From NCBI GenBank assembly GCA_024235895.1, contig JACKLM010000003.1, positions 496,001 through 560,000 on the forward strand: 64,000 nucleotides of DNA, read 5' to 3'. Below the pieces are notes generated by a model, which saw nothing but the letters and a program-made list of their open reading frames with translations, ran no database searches and was not told the DNA's origin. The stretch is from Burkholderiaceae bacterium (lineage in GTDB: Bacteria; Pseudomonadota; Gammaproteobacteria; Burkholderiales; Burkholderiaceae_C). Below are positions 8,856 through 17,872 of the stretch, piece after piece. Made by a program: the position numbers and the translations under genes. Numbering within the stretch: the stretch's first letter is position 1; each line of letters starts with the position of its first letter.

Positions 8856-8977
8856 GGGGGTTGGCTCCGGGGAGGGGGCGTCGCGGGTGGCGGCGCGCGT
8901 CGTTCGCAGGGGTGTTGCGGTTCGAAGGGGATGAGCGGCCGCCGGACGTCGTGCGCGGCGGTCGACTCGGGGCTGGG

Positions 8978-9664
8978 CTACTGGATCTTCCAGACGTACT
9001 CGACCTCGAAGGTGCCGCCGGTCGGGCGGCCCTGGGCGTCGACGCCGGGACGGAACGTGCACTCGCTGAGCTTGTCCAGCGCGACGCGGTCCAGCGCGCG
9101 GTGCTCGCGCGAGCTGCCCGAGCGGCCGATCACCTCGGCGTTGGCGAGCTTGCCGTCGGCGCCGACGGTGAAGCGGATCCGCGTCGTCCCGGTGGCCTCG
9201 GCGCGCAGCGCCGCGGACGGGTAGTCGGCCGCCGTCGGCGCGCAGGCGGCGACGTTGGCGATCGCCGGCCGCGCGACGCGCACCGGCGGGGCCGGCGGGG
9301 CCGGCGGAGCCTCGGGCGCGGGCGGCGGTGCGATCGACACCGGCGGTGCGGGCGGCGGCACGTCGCGCGTGACCGTGATCGCCGGCGCCGGCGGCGGGTT
9401 GCGCACGACGATCTCCGGCGGCGGCACGAACGAAGGCGGCGGCGGCGCGAATTTCGGCGGCGGCGGCAGGTTCTCGGGCGGCGGCGGAGGCGGCGGCTTG
9501 ACCTCCTCGATGATCTTGGTCTCGATCGGCGCCTTGATGACCTCGACGACCTTGCGTGCCAGGCCGCTGACCAGCGCCCAGCCGATCAGCAGGTGCATCA
9601 GCACGACGATTCCGAAGCCGATCGCGTGTTTGCCCGGCCTGCCTTGTTGTTCGGCGTAGTTCAA
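8978..9664 (-). CDS. tonB: TonB energy-transducing protein, TTG start
   Basis: 228 residues: an N-terminal signal anchor (about 14-36, IGFGIVVLMHLLIGWALVSG), a long proline-rich periplasmic spacer (about 50-145, many PPPP and PAPP runs), and a C-terminal TonB domain with the YP motif (DYPSAALRAEATGTTRIRF) ending in FEVEYVWKIQ. TonB carries energy from ExbBD to outer-membrane receptors. The start is assigned to TTG 9662-9664 because a strong GGAGG sits seven bases before it; the open frame further upstream is not TonB-like. First gene of the exb operon, with about 200 bp separating it from fliR. Confidence 0.92.
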   Translation of the reverse strand: MNYAEQQGRPGKHAIGFGIVVLMHLLIGWALVSGLARKVVEVIKAPIETKIIEEVKPPPPPPPENLPPPPKFAPPPPSFVPPPEIVVRNPPPAPAITVTRDVPPPAPPVSIAPPPAPEAPPAPPAPPVRVARPAIANVAACAPTAADYPSAALRAEATGTTRIRFTVGADGKLANAEVIGRSGSSREHRALDRVALDKLSECTFRPGVDAQGRPTGGTFEVEYVWKIQ

Positions 9665-9676
9665 ATCCTCACCTCC
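9662..9676 (-). promoter_or_regulatory. ribosome binding site that fixes the TTG start of tonB
   Basis: Read on the minus strand the sequence is GGAGGTGAGGAT followed directly by TTG. The perfect GGAGG lies seven bases before TTG, and there is no ATG or GTG at a suitable distance. The encoded N-terminus (short polar stretch, then a single membrane anchor) is right for TonB. Confidence 0.75.
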
Positions 9677-9866
9677 AGACGCCACCGAGCGCACGGCCCG
9701 CATGCGATCGCGGGACCTTGCGGGCCGGCGGATTCCGTCTGATGGCAGTCCCCGAGGGCTGCCGCGAAAGGCGGCGATGATAGCTCCTGTGGCGGCCCCG
9801 CCGGACCGGGGCATCACCCGCCAGCGGGGGCGGAAAACCCCAACACGCGGCGCCGGGGGGCGATCC

Positions 9867-10628
9867 TCAGCGCAATTGCTCGAGCAGGCGCTGCAGCGTC
9901 AGCGTGAACGGCTGCGCCAGCAGCGGCAGCGTCGCGAGCATGCCCAGCAACCCGATGCCCAGCGTGACCGGGAAGCCGATCGCGAAGATGTTGATCTGCG
10001 GCGCCACGCGCGAGACCAGGCCCAACACCAGGTTGACGAACAGCAGCATCGTCAGCACCGGCAACGCCACCCACAGCCCGACCTGGAACAGCTCGGCGCC
10101 CCACTGGTGCGGTAGCGTCTGGCGCAGGAAGTCGAACGGCTGCGGGCCCGCCGGGAAGGCCTCGAAGCTTTGCACCAGCGCGGCGATGACGAGCAGGTGG
10201 CCGTCGACGACGACGAACAGCCACGCCACCATGGTCCCGTACAGGCGACCGGTCGCGGTGCCGGCGGCGGCGGAGACGGGGTCGAAGAAGCCGGCGAAGT
10301 TCAGCCCCATCTGCAGGCCGACGAACTCGCCGGCGTATTCCACAGCGGCGAAGACGACGCGCACCGCGAAGCCGATCGCCAGCCCGACGAGCACCTGCTG
10401 CGCGACCAGCGCGAAGGCCACCGGTGTGTCCAGCGCGACCACCGGCATCGGCGGCAGTGCCGGCTGCGCCGCCAGGGCGACGAAGCCTGCCAGCGCGATG
10501 CGCACGCGCATCGGGACCGTGCGGGTGCCCAGCACCGGCAGCGCCGACAGCAGCGCGAGCAGGCGCAGGAAGGGCCACAGCAGCGGCACGGTCCACGCCA
10601 GCAGCTGCGCTTCGGTGACGGAAACCAC
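9867..10628 (-). CDS. fliR: flagellar export apparatus protein FliR
   Basis: About 253 residues with six hydrophobic helices. VSVTEAQLLAWTVPLLWPFL at the start and GFFDPVSAAAGTATGRLYG in the middle are typical FliR sequence. FliR forms the export gate with FliP and FliQ in the flagellar type III secretion core. GTG 10626-10628 is chosen because FliR proteins usually begin just before this (V/I)S-TE-Q motif; an in-frame TTG at 10644-10646 is an alternative. It is the last gene of the fliL-R block; flhB does not follow it. Confidence 0.95.
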   Translation of the reverse strand: MVSVTEAQLLAWTVPLLWPFLRLLALLSALPVLGTRTVPMRVRIALAGFVALAAQPALPPMPVVALDTPVAFALVAQQVLVGLAIGFAVRVVFAAVEYAGEFVGLQMGLNFAGFFDPVSAAAGTATGRLYGTMVAWLFVVVDGHLLVIAALVQSFEAFPAGPQPFDFLRQTLPHQWGAELFQVGLWVALPVLTMLLFVNLVLGLVSRVAPQINIFAIGFPVTLGIGLLGMLATLPLLAQPFTLTLQRLLEQLR

Positions 10629-10682
10629 GGCAGGCGACCGAGGCAATCGGCGCGGCAGGGCAGCGGGCGCGAGTGCAGGGTG

Positions 10683-10952
10683 CTAGCCGACCGCGCCCGG
10701 GATCGACATCAGCGACTCGCGCACGAACTCGACCAGTGTGCTGAGCATCCACGGCCCCGCCACGGCGAGTACAGCGATCGCCCCGACGATCTTGGGGACG
10801 AAGCTCAGCGTCGCCTCGTTGAGCTGGGTCGCGGCCTGGAAAACGCTGACGACCAGGCCGATCACCAGCACCGTCACGAGCACCGGGGCGGACACGAGGA
10901 GCAGAAGCATCAGCGCCTGCTGGCCGGTGGTGAAGATCTGTTCGGCATCCAT
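10683..10952 (-). CDS. fliQ: flagellar export apparatus protein FliQ
   Basis: 89 residues, the standard length. Two membrane helices are separated by the conserved motif FQAATQLNEATLSFVPK. It packs around FliP-FliR in the export gate. The start is ATG 10950-10952 (MDAEQIF), 29 bp after fliP. The stop TAG lies 54 bp before the chosen fliR start. Confidence 0.97.
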   Translation of the reverse strand: MDAEQIFTTGQQALMLLLLVSAPVLVTVLVIGLVVSVFQAATQLNEATLSFVPKIVGAIAVLAVAGPWMLSTLVEFVRESLMSIPGAVG

Positions 10953-10981
10953 CGTCGAGTTTTCCGATCGTGCGGTGCGGA

Positions 10982-11794
10982 TCAGCCGCCGAAGGACGCC
11001 GCCAGCGATCCCATCAGCAGGTTCCAACCGTCGGCGAGCACGAACAGCATCAGCTTGAACGGCAGCGCCACCAGCACCGGCGACAGCATCATCATCCCCA
11101 GGCTCATCAGCACGCTGGCGACGACGAGGTCGATGATCAGGAACGGCACGAAGACCAGGAAGCCGATCTGGAACGCGCTCTTGAGCTCGCTGGTCACGAA
11201 CGCCGGCACCAGCACCCGCATCGGGACCTCGGCGCCGGGCGTGCCCTCGGGCAGTCGAGCCATGCGCGAGAACAGCTCGACATCGGCCTGCCGGGTCTGG
11301 CGCAGCATGAAGTCGCGCATCGGTCCCTCGCCGCGCGCCAGCGCCTCCTGGAAGCCGATCTCGTTGGCCGCCAGCGGCGCGTAGGCCTGCTCGTAGACGC
11401 GGTCCAGCGTCGGCGACATGACGAAGAAGGTCAGGAACAGGCTCAGCCCGATGACGACCTGGTTCGGCGGCGCGGTCGGCGTGCCCAGCGCCTGGCGCAG
11501 CAGCGACAGCACGATGACGATGCGGGTGAATCCCGTCATCAGCAGCAGCAGCGCCGGCAGGAAGGACAGGGCGGTGAAGACCAGCAGGGTCTGGATCGGC
11601 ACCGAGTAGCTCGTGCCGGCGGCGGTCTCGGCGACGACCAGGGGCAGGCTGCTGCCGCCCGACTGGGCCCAGGCATTGCCGCCAGCGGCGAGCAACGCCA
11701 GTAAGGCCAGCACCCGCCGGGCTGCAGCGCCGCGACGCAGGGGTTCTGCCGGCAGCGTGCGTGCCGACCGGCTCCACGTCGCTTCAGCGGGCAT
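10982..11794 (-). CDS. fliP: flagellar export apparatus protein FliP
   Basis: 270 residues. A cleavable N-terminal signal (hydrophobic ARRVLALLALLAAGGNAWA) is a known feature of FliP, followed by the conserved body: FTRIVIVLSLLRQALGTPTA, the FFVMSPTLD loop, and two C-terminal helices with LVVASVLMSLGMMMLSPVLV. FliP forms the pentameric core of the export gate. ATG 11792-11794 overlaps the end of fliO (stop at 11784) by 11 bp. Confidence 0.96.
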   Translation of the reverse strand: MPAEATWSRSARTLPAEPLRRGAAARRVLALLALLAAGGNAWAQSGGSSLPLVVAETAAGTSYSVPIQTLLVFTALSFLPALLLLMTGFTRIVIVLSLLRQALGTPTAPPNQVVIGLSLFLTFFVMSPTLDRVYEQAYAPLAANEIGFQEALARGEGPMRDFMLRQTRQADVELFSRMARLPEGTPGAEVPMRVLVPAFVTSELKSAFQIGFLVFVPFLIIDLVVASVLMSLGMMMLSPVLVALPFKLMLFVLADGWNLLMGSLAASFGG

Positions 11795-12140
11795 GCGTGC
11801 CCCCGCCTCCGTCGCGAAGCCGGCCGAGGACCTGCGCGAAACCGCTGCCGGCCCCGGCCGGCGCGGCCGTTGCCGAGCCGGGCTGCGGCCGCATCGTGTG
11901 CAGGGTGCGGATCTGCTGGGGCGTGACCCCGAGAACGAGCCAGGTTCGGTCGTCGCCGCTGCCGATCTCGATCGTGACGACACGTTGAGATGCCGACAAC
12001 GGCAGCTGGCCCACGGTGCGCAGACCCGACGCGGCCATCGTGCCACCGACCGGGCTGCGCCGCAGCAACCACAGCGCGACGGGGATCAGTGCGACGATGG
12101 CCACGAACCACAGCACCGGTACCCAGGGTGTTTCGGTCAT
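11784..12140 (-). CDS. fliO: flagellar biosynthesis protein FliO
   Basis: 118 residues: one membrane helix near the N-terminus (WVPVLWFVAIVALIPVALWL) and a cytoplasmic domain with the FliO pattern GQLPLSASQRVVTIEIG and LVLGVTPQQIRTL. FliO helps assemble FliP. An AAGGACC ribosome site precedes ATG 12138-12140; a GTG directly before it is also in frame. The gene sits between fliN and fliP as in most flagellar operons. Confidence 0.92.
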   Translation of the reverse strand: MTETPWVPVLWFVAIVALIPVALWLLRRSPVGGTMAASGLRTVGQLPLSASQRVVTIEIGSGDDRTWLVLGVTPQQIRTLHTMRPQPGSATAAPAGAGSGFAQVLGRLRDGGGGTHAR

Positions 12141-12174
12141 CACGGTCCTTGCCCTCGTCGCGTGCGACGCCGCC

Positions 12175-12651
12175 TCAGGTCTTGGCCAGACGGCGCATGC
12201 GCTCGCTGGGGGTGACGATGTCGGTCAAGCGGATGCCGAACTTGTCGTTGACGACGACGACCTCGCCCTGCGCGATCAGGAAACCGTTGACGAGCACGTC
12301 CATCGGTTCTCCGGCCAGCGTGTCGAGCTCGATCACCGAGCCCTGCGCGAGCTGCAGGATATTCTTGATCGGGATACGGGTGCGGCCCAGCTCGACCGTG
12401 AGCTGGACCGGGATGTCCAGGATCATCTGGATGTCGTTGCCACCGTTGCCCGCGCCGGTCGGGGCCAGCTGGGCGAACGACGCAGGTGCGACGGTCTCGA
12501 CCGGCGGCCCGAAGGCCGGCGCCGGGCCGCGGCCTGCGGACGGTCCGCTCGTGTCGTCGACGTCCTTCGTCTCCGCCAGGGCGGCTGCCCATTCGGCCGC
12601 CATGCGGTCCTCGTCGCTCATGGTGGCCCCGTCCTCGGTTTCAATGCCCAT
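12175..12651 (-). CDS. fliN: flagellar motor switch protein FliN
   Basis: 158 residues. The N-terminal 75 residues are acidic and low-complexity, then the SpoA/FliN domain follows (about 80-155): DIPVQLTVELGRTRIPIK, VIELDTLAGEPMDVLVNG, VNDKFGIRLTDIV. FliN forms the lower C-ring with FliM and FliG. ATG 12649-12651 overlaps the fliM stop by 11 bp and has GGAG eight bases upstream; a second start (MSDEDRM) ten codons in is possible. Confidence 0.95.
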   Translation of the reverse strand: MGIETEDGATMSDEDRMAAEWAAALAETKDVDDTSGPSAGRGPAPAFGPPVETVAPASFAQLAPTGAGNGGNDIQMILDIPVQLTVELGRTRIPIKNILQLAQGSVIELDTLAGEPMDVLVNGFLIAQGEVVVVNDKFGIRLTDIVTPSERMRRLAKT

Positions 12652-13651
12652 CGCTCTTCTCCGCATGCCAGCCCTGGTGCTGGCCGGTGGTCAGCGTCTG
12701 CTCGACCCGGATCGCATAGCGGCCGCTGGAGGTGCCGTACTGGCACTCGAAGACGGGCACGCCGTCGACCTTGGCCTGGATGCGCTGCGGCAGGTCGAGT
12801 TCGACGAAGTCGCCGGGCTTGAAGGCGAGCAATTGCTCGACCGTCGCCGGTGCATGCGCCAGTTCGGTGACCAGCTCGACCTCGGCAGACTGGATCTGGC
12901 TCTGCAGCAGTTGGACCCAGCGGCGGTCGGGTCCGCCGTGATCGCCCTGCAGGTTCGAGTACAGGATGTCCCGGATCGGCTCCAGGGTCGAATAGGGGAT
13001 GCACAGGTGCAGCTGGCCGCTGGTCTCGCCCAGCTCGAGCGTGAACGTGCTCGAGACGACGACTTCGGACGGTGTCGCGATGTTCGCGAACAAGGGCTGC
13101 ATCTCCGAGCGCTGGTACTCCAGCTCGAGTGGATAGATGCTGGACCACGCCCTGCGGTACTCCTCGATGATCGTGGCCACCAACCGCTGGATCACCCGTT
13201 GCTCCGTGGGCGAGAAGTCGCGGCCCTCGATCCGGGTGTGGAACTTCCCCGATCCCCCGAACAGACCGTCGATGACCGCGAACACCAGGTTGGGCTCGCA
13301 CACGATCAGGCCGGATCCGCGCAGAGGCTTGACGGCGACCAGATTGAAGTTGGTCGGCACGACGATCTCGCGCAGGAAGGCACTGAACTTGTGCACCTTG
13401 ATGCCGCCGGTCACGACCTCGGGCGAGCGGCGGATCAGGTTGAACAGCCCGACGCGGATGTTGCGGGCGAAGCGCTCGTGGATGACCTCGAGCGTGGGCA
13501 TGCGTCCGCGGACGATGCGTTCCTGGCTCGCCAGGTCGTATCGACGCACGCCACCGGGCTCGACCTCCGGCTCCTCGGGCGCCTGGGACTCCCCGGTGAT
13601 GCCTTGCAGCAGGGCATCGACCTCGTCCTGCGACAGAATCTGCTGGCTCAT
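12641..13651 (-). CDS. fliM: flagellar motor switch protein FliM
   Basis: 336 residues, full length. The N-terminal CheY-P binding peptide LSQDEVDALLQGITGE is intact, followed by the middle FliM/CheC-like domain (about 45-225, with the GGSGKFHTRIEGRDFSPTEQ region) and a C-terminal SpoA domain. It is the C-ring component that receives the chemotaxis signal and sets rotation direction. The start is ATG 13649-13651. Order fliL-fliM-fliN with close spacing is conserved. Confidence 0.97.
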   Translation of the reverse strand: MSQQILSQDEVDALLQGITGESQAPEEPEVEPGGVRRYDLASQERIVRGRMPTLEVIHERFARNIRVGLFNLIRRSPEVVTGGIKVHKFSAFLREIVVPTNFNLVAVKPLRGSGLIVCEPNLVFAVIDGLFGGSGKFHTRIEGRDFSPTEQRVIQRLVATIIEEYRRAWSSIYPLELEYQRSEMQPLFANIATPSEVVVSSTFTLELGETSGQLHLCIPYSTLEPIRDILYSNLQGDHGGPDRRWVQLLQSQIQSAEVELVTELAHAPATVEQLLAFKPGDFVELDLPQRIQAKVDGVPVFECQYGTSSGRYAIRVEQTLTTGQHQGWHAEKSDGH

Positions 13652-13670
13652 GACGCGCGGTGCCGCGAAC

Positions 13671-14252
13671 TCACTGGATGATGAAGGTCGCGAAATGCAC
13701 CGCCCGCACCGGCAGCGCAGGCTCCGGCTTGCGTGCCGGCGCGCGCCGGCCGCCGTCGGCCGCCGGGTCGACCGACTCGTTCGTCGCCGGCATGCCCAGC
13801 GCGCGCCCTGTTTCGACGCGAATCTCCTGCGCCAGACGCCGCTTGCCCTCGCGCTCCATCAGCTCACCCGCGGTCTTGTGGGCCAGCAGCATCAGGATGT
13901 TGTTGCGAACCGCGGGCATGAAGGCCTTGATCGCCTCCGCGTGCGCGGCATCGTCGAGCTCGAGCACGACCGCGATCTGTGCGTAGCGGTCGGCCTCGCG
14001 GTCGGCAAGATTGATGGTGAAGGCCTCCAGCGGCACGTATGTGGGTGCCTGGGCGGCGGTCATCGGCTCATGCTGAGCGCTGGGGGGAGGCTCGGCCGGG
14101 TCGCCCTCCTCGACATCGGTGCGCGACTTCAGCAGCACCAGCGCGGCAACGATCGCGGCCAGCAGGACGAGCGCCGCGGCCGCGATCAGGATCAGCTTCT
14201 TCTTGCCCTTGGCTGGCGGGGCGATCCCGGCATCGACGGCGGCGGTGGACAT
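13671..14252 (-). CDS. fliL: flagellar basal body-associated protein FliL
   Basis: 193 residues: a lysine-rich cytoplasmic start (PPAKGKKKLILIAAAALVLL), one membrane helix (about 19-41), an acidic linker and a periplasmic FliL domain (about 70-193) ending FATFII. FliL rings surround the stator and raise torque. ATG 14250-14252 has GAGGAG upstream. It is the first gene of the fliLMNOPQR block, after a 233-bp gap from fliK, so it may have its own promoter. Confidence 0.93.
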   Translation of the reverse strand: MSTAAVDAGIAPPAKGKKKLILIAAAALVLLAAIVAALVLLKSRTDVEEGDPAEPPPSAQHEPMTAAQAPTYVPLEAFTINLADREADRYAQIAVVLELDDAAHAEAIKAFMPAVRNNILMLLAHKTAGELMEREGKRRLAQEIRVETGRALGMPATNESVDPAADGGRRAPARKPEPALPVRAVHFATFIIQ

Positions 14253-14485
14253 GCGCTCTCCTCGTGGACTCGGCCGCGTCGGTGGCATGCAATGCGGCGC
14301 TGCGGTCGACTGCGCGACCGCCGTGGGCCGCGCGTGGCGGGACGGGGCTGTCGCTCATTATTCGGAGGGGGAGGCGCCGCGATGGTGCGAATAGGGCCAG
14401 CTTTGCCGACCTGCTGCGGGCCCCGGTTCGCCGATCGTGCCGGCCATGCGCAACGGCTGGTGCCGCCGCGCTCGCGCGAGCCGCG
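14253..14485 (-). other. 233-bp gap between fliK and fliL
   Basis: No convincing gene. The only signal for minus-strand expression of fliL is the ribosome site next to its ATG. A sigma-54-like match on the minus strand near 14450-14465 has 11 instead of 10 bases between its GG and GC, so I do not call it. No hairpin with a T-run was found at the end of fliK. Confidence 0.4.
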
Positions 14486-15766
14486 TCACGCGTAGAGGTC
14501 GACGAGTCCGCGTGCCGCCGCGGCGCCGGCAGCTATGCGCACCGTGTCGGGTGCGAGTCCGTCGTCCCCGCCGGCGGCGTCGGCGGTGCCGGGCTGCTGG
14601 GTGTGCGCCCCGGGGCGGTAACCGCCATCGTGCGTGCCGGCGTCGCGCGCGGCGCCGAAGACCCCGCCACCGGCCAGGGTCATGCCGGAATCCCGAAGCG
14701 CGGCGGCCAGCGCCGGCAGTGCCTGTTCCAGCGCGGCACGGGTCGGCGCCTGCTCGGCGACCAGTTCGACGCGCGCCGCGAGATGGCGATCGACCTCGAT
14801 CCGGACATCCACCGGACCGAGTCCGGCCGGATTGACCTGCATCCGTGCTTCTCGGACGCCTTCGCGCACCAACACCGCGACACGCGCACCGATTGCCGGG
14901 GCGAATGCCGGGCTGTGCAGGTCGGGCTCGACTGTGACGGTCGCCATGGCACTGCCCGCAATCTCGACCGTCGGGGCGGTCGAGACACCGGCGGCGCTGG
15001 CGAGGAGATCGCCGCGGGCCGCCAGGGCCGAGCCGGCCGCGGAGGCCGACGGTGCGGCCGCGCTGGCAGCGGCGTCGGCCGGCGGCACCGCGGCTGCGGC
15101 GTGTGCGGCGACGGCTCGCTGGGCCCGCTCGGCCTGCGGCGCGACATCGGCGCAAAGCGCGTCGGCAGGCGCGGACGCTGCGGCGTCACCGGGATCGATC
15201 GACGCGTCCGACGCCGTGACCTTCCCGGTGCGTGCCGCCTCGGCCTGCCCGGTCGCGATCGGGGGGCGATCCAGTCGCCGGGTCGGCCCAGCGGCGGACA
15301 CGGTGCCGACGGCATCGACGGCGACATCGCCCGTCACCGCGGTCTCGGCCGGTGCGATTGCCCTGCCGCTCGTGGTCGACGCGATCGGAGGCACGACCGC
15401 CGAGTCCAGCGGCGCCTCGACGGCATGCCCGCGCGGGCGTGTGGGGCCGAATGTCGGCGTCGTCGTGTCCTCCTGCGGCCGCGTCGTGGCCGGCGAAGCG
15501 CCGAGCCTGGCGCTGTCGGGAGCGTCCGACTGCGGCTCGCTCGTCGTGCTTGCGTCGTCCTGCGGCGACTTGACGCGCGGTGCCTGTGGGGCTTGCGGGA
15601 GTTTGGCCGAGGCAGGTCCTTGCGGGACTTGCGGTGTCGCGCGATCGAGGAGGTCGCCGAAAGCGTGGTCGGGCGCGCCAGGTGGCCTGGCGAGCGGCCT
15701 GTTGCCTGGGCCACCGGAGCGGTCGACGCTGGCGTCGAGGTTGATCGAGGCGGGCAGGGTGTTCAT
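14486..15766 (-). CDS. fliK: flagellar hook-length control protein FliK
   Basis: 426 residues. The first 270 are low-complexity, rich in Ala, Pro, Thr and Asp, as expected of the secreted molecular ruler. The C-terminal FliK domain (about 290-395) has the conserved signature REARMQVNPAGLGPVDVRIE. FliK measures hook length and switches FlhB export specificity. ATG 15764-15766 (MNTLPASINL). The two halves are differently conserved, which is normal for this family. It follows fliJ after 92 bp. Confidence 0.93.
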   Translation of the reverse strand: MNTLPASINLDASVDRSGGPGNRPLARPPGAPDHAFGDLLDRATPQVPQGPASAKLPQAPQAPRVKSPQDDASTTSEPQSDAPDSARLGASPATTRPQEDTTTPTFGPTRPRGHAVEAPLDSAVVPPIASTTSGRAIAPAETAVTGDVAVDAVGTVSAAGPTRRLDRPPIATGQAEAARTGKVTASDASIDPGDAAASAPADALCADVAPQAERAQRAVAAHAAAAVPPADAAASAAAPSASAAGSALAARGDLLASAAGVSTAPTVEIAGSAMATVTVEPDLHSPAFAPAIGARVAVLVREGVREARMQVNPAGLGPVDVRIEVDRHLAARVELVAEQAPTRAALEQALPALAAALRDSGMTLAGGGVFGAARDAGTHDGGYRPGAHTQQPGTADAAGGDDGLAPDTVRIAAGAAAARGLVDLYA

Positions 15767-15858
15767 CGAGGTTCCGCTTGTCAGGATCGGGATCGAAAGG
15801 GGGCCGGGGCGCGCGGTACGAGATGGCCACGGGCCGGATCGATGCGAGCAGGTCGCGG

Positions 15859-16362
15859 TCACGCACCGGGCGCGGGGTCGGCGGCGTGTGCGATCGACCC
15901 GGCATAGGCGACGCGCGACGCGGCCTCGTCGGTCTCGCGCTGGTCGCGACGCGACAGCTCGGCAGCAAGTGCCCGCAACCTTCGCTCGACGAGCTTGCGC
16001 ACCATCGCAAGCCGCTGCTCGCACGCACGCCAGTGCGCACGGGCACGGTCTGCGCGCTCGTCGAGTGACGCCAGATTCGCGCGTTGCTGCTGGCGCGCCT
16101 GGTCGATGCGACAGCTGAAGCGGTGCGCCAGCTCCAGTGGGGCCGTGCTGCCGGTGACGCCGGGTCGCGCACCCCAGCGGTCATCGAGCTCTCGCGCGTA
16201 CTCTGCCAGCACGTCATCCTGCCGCCTTGCGGCCTGGCTGTCGGCTTCGGCGCGCCGCAGTGCGTCCAGCGCCTGGTCGCGCTCGCGCTCGGTCAGCGCG
16301 ACCAGCGTCCGCAGGGGGCGCAGCGCGGCGGGGAGGCGGGGCAGATCGAGAGTCGGTTGCAC
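15859..16362 (-). CDS. fliJ: flagellar export protein FliJ
   Basis: About 167 residues, almost all charged helix (many Arg, Glu, Gln, Ala), consistent with the two-stranded coiled coil of FliJ, which links the FliI ATPase to FlhA. Identity rests on this and on position directly after fliI. The start is uncertain: GTG 16360-16362 (QPTLDLPRLP) or TTG 16402-16404; neither has a good ribosome site. Confidence 0.85.
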   Translation of the reverse strand: MQPTLDLPRLPAALRPLRTLVALTERERDQALDALRRAEADSQAARRQDDVLAEYARELDDRWGARPGVTGSTAPLELAHRFSCRIDQARQQQRANLASLDERADRARAHWRACEQRLAMVRKLVERRLRALAAELSRRDQRETDEAASRVAYAGSIAHAADPAPGA

Positions 16363-16429
16363 GGCGGTGACGAATCGCGGGGCCGGGTTTCGGGTGGCGG
16401 TCAAAGGGCCGGTTGGCCCGATGCGGGGC

Positions 16430-17872
16430 TCATGCGGCCAGTGTCTGGAGCAGGCGGCGCACGCTGTCCGCGGCGGCCGCCCCTTCGCTCATGTCTTGCT
16501 GCAGCAGTGCGGCGAGCCGCGGTTGCAGACGCAGGGCGAGGTCGAGTTCGGCGTCGTGACCGGGCGCATAGGCGCCGAGCTGAACCAGGTCGCGTGCCTG
16601 GCTCGCGCGCGCCAGAAGCTTGCGAGCGAGTCGCGCGGCGACGACATGCTCGCGCGAGGCGACCGCGGTCATCACGCGCGAGATCGAGCGTTCGACGTCG
16701 ATCGCCGGGTAGTGCCCGGCTTCGGCGAGTTCGCGCGCGAGCACGACATGGCCGTCCAGGATCCCGCGCGCGGCGTCCGCGATCGGGTCCTGCGGGTCGT
16801 CGCCCTCGGTCAGCACGGTGTAGAAAGCGGTGATCGAACCCTGTCCCCTTGTGCCGTTGCCGCTGCGCTCGACCAACGCCGGCAGTCGGGCGAAGACGCT
16901 CGGCGGATAGCCCTTGGTGGCTGGTGGCTCGCCGATCGCCAAGGCGATCTCGCGCTGCGCCATCGCGAAGCGCGTCAGACTGTCCATCAGCAGCAGCACG
17001 TGTCGCCCGCGATCGCGGAAGTGCTCGGCGATCGCGGTCGCGTAGTAGGCTCCCTGCAGCCGGACCAGCGGCGGCGCGTCGGCCGGTGCGGCGACGACGA
17101 CGCTGCGCTGGCGGCCTTCCGTACCGAGGATGTCCTCGATGAACTCCTTGACCTCGCGGCCGCGTTCGCCGATCAGGCCGACGACGATGACATCGGCCGC
17201 GGTGTAGCGCGCCATCATGCCCAGCAGCACGGACTTGCCGACACCGGTTCCTGCGAACAAGCCCAGGCGCTGGCCACGGCCGACCGTCAGCAAGGTGTCG
17301 ATGGCGCGCACCCCGGTGTCGAGCGGCTCGCGAACCGGATCGCGGTCCATGGCGTTGATCGGTCGCCTCACCAGGGGCTCTTGGCGCACGTCGGCCATCG
17401 CCCCCGGTGGGTCGAGCGGCCGACCGTGGGCGTCGACGACACGGCCGAGCAATCCCTCGCCCATCGGCAGGTGAAGCCCGCGGTCCTCACTGCGACGCCA
17501 TGGCCGGTTCTCATGGCCGAAGCGCGGCGCGAGCTGGGGGACCGGTCGCGGCACGACGCGCGCGCCGCTGGCCAGCCCGATGATCTCGCCGGTCGGCATC
17601 AGGAAGCACCGGTCGCCGTGAAAGCCGACGACCTCGGCCTGCACCGGCTGCGCGTCGGTCCCGATCACGTCGCATACCGACCCGACCGGGAGTCGAAGAC
17701 CGGTGGCCTCGAGGACGAGTCCGGTCACGCGAACCAGCGTGCCTTCGGTCTGCAGTGGTTGCGGCAGCGACGCGAAGGTCTTCAGGTCGCCGAGAAAGCG
17801 TGCCCAGCGGTCGTCACGAACGCCCGCGTCGACGGTCGGCCACTGCCAGTGGGTGGAGGCGGGCGGTTTCAT
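16430..17872 (-). CDS. fliI: flagellum-specific ATP synthase FliI
   Basis: 480 residues. Walker A is in GLFAGTGVGKSVLLGMMARY, Walker B in HVLLLMDSLTRFAMAQREIA, and the PATKGYPPSVFARLP segment is specific to the FliI/type III ATPase family. It is the hexameric export ATPase at the base of the flagellar secretion system. ATG 17870-17872 overlaps the fliH stop in ATGA, coupling it to its regulator FliH. Confidence 0.97.
   Translation of the reverse strand: MKPPASTHWQWPTVDAGVRDDRWARFLGDLKTFASLPQPLQTEGTLVRVTGLVLEATGLRLPVGSVCDVIGTDAQPVQAEVVGFHGDRCFLMPTGEIIGLASGARVVPRPVPQLAPRFGHENRPWRRSEDRGLHLPMGEGLLGRVVDAHGRPLDPPGAMADVRQEPLVRRPINAMDRDPVREPLDTGVRAIDTLLTVGRGQRLGLFAGTGVGKSVLLGMMARYTAADVIVVGLIGERGREVKEFIEDILGTEGRQRSVVVAAPADAPPLVRLQGAYYATAIAEHFRDRGRHVLLLMDSLTRFAMAQREIALAIGEPPATKGYPPSVFARLPALVERSGNGTRGQGSITAFYTVLTEGDDPQDPIADAARGILDGHVVLARELAEAGHYPAIDVERSISRVMTAVASREHVVAARLARKLLARASQARDLVQLGAYAPGHDAELDLALRLQPRLAALLQQDMSEGAAAADSVRRLLQTLAA

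Noticed and set aside
14445..14465. Sigma-54-like promoter upstream of fliL on the minus strand
   Set aside because: GG and GC are 11 bases apart; sigma-54 promoters need 10.
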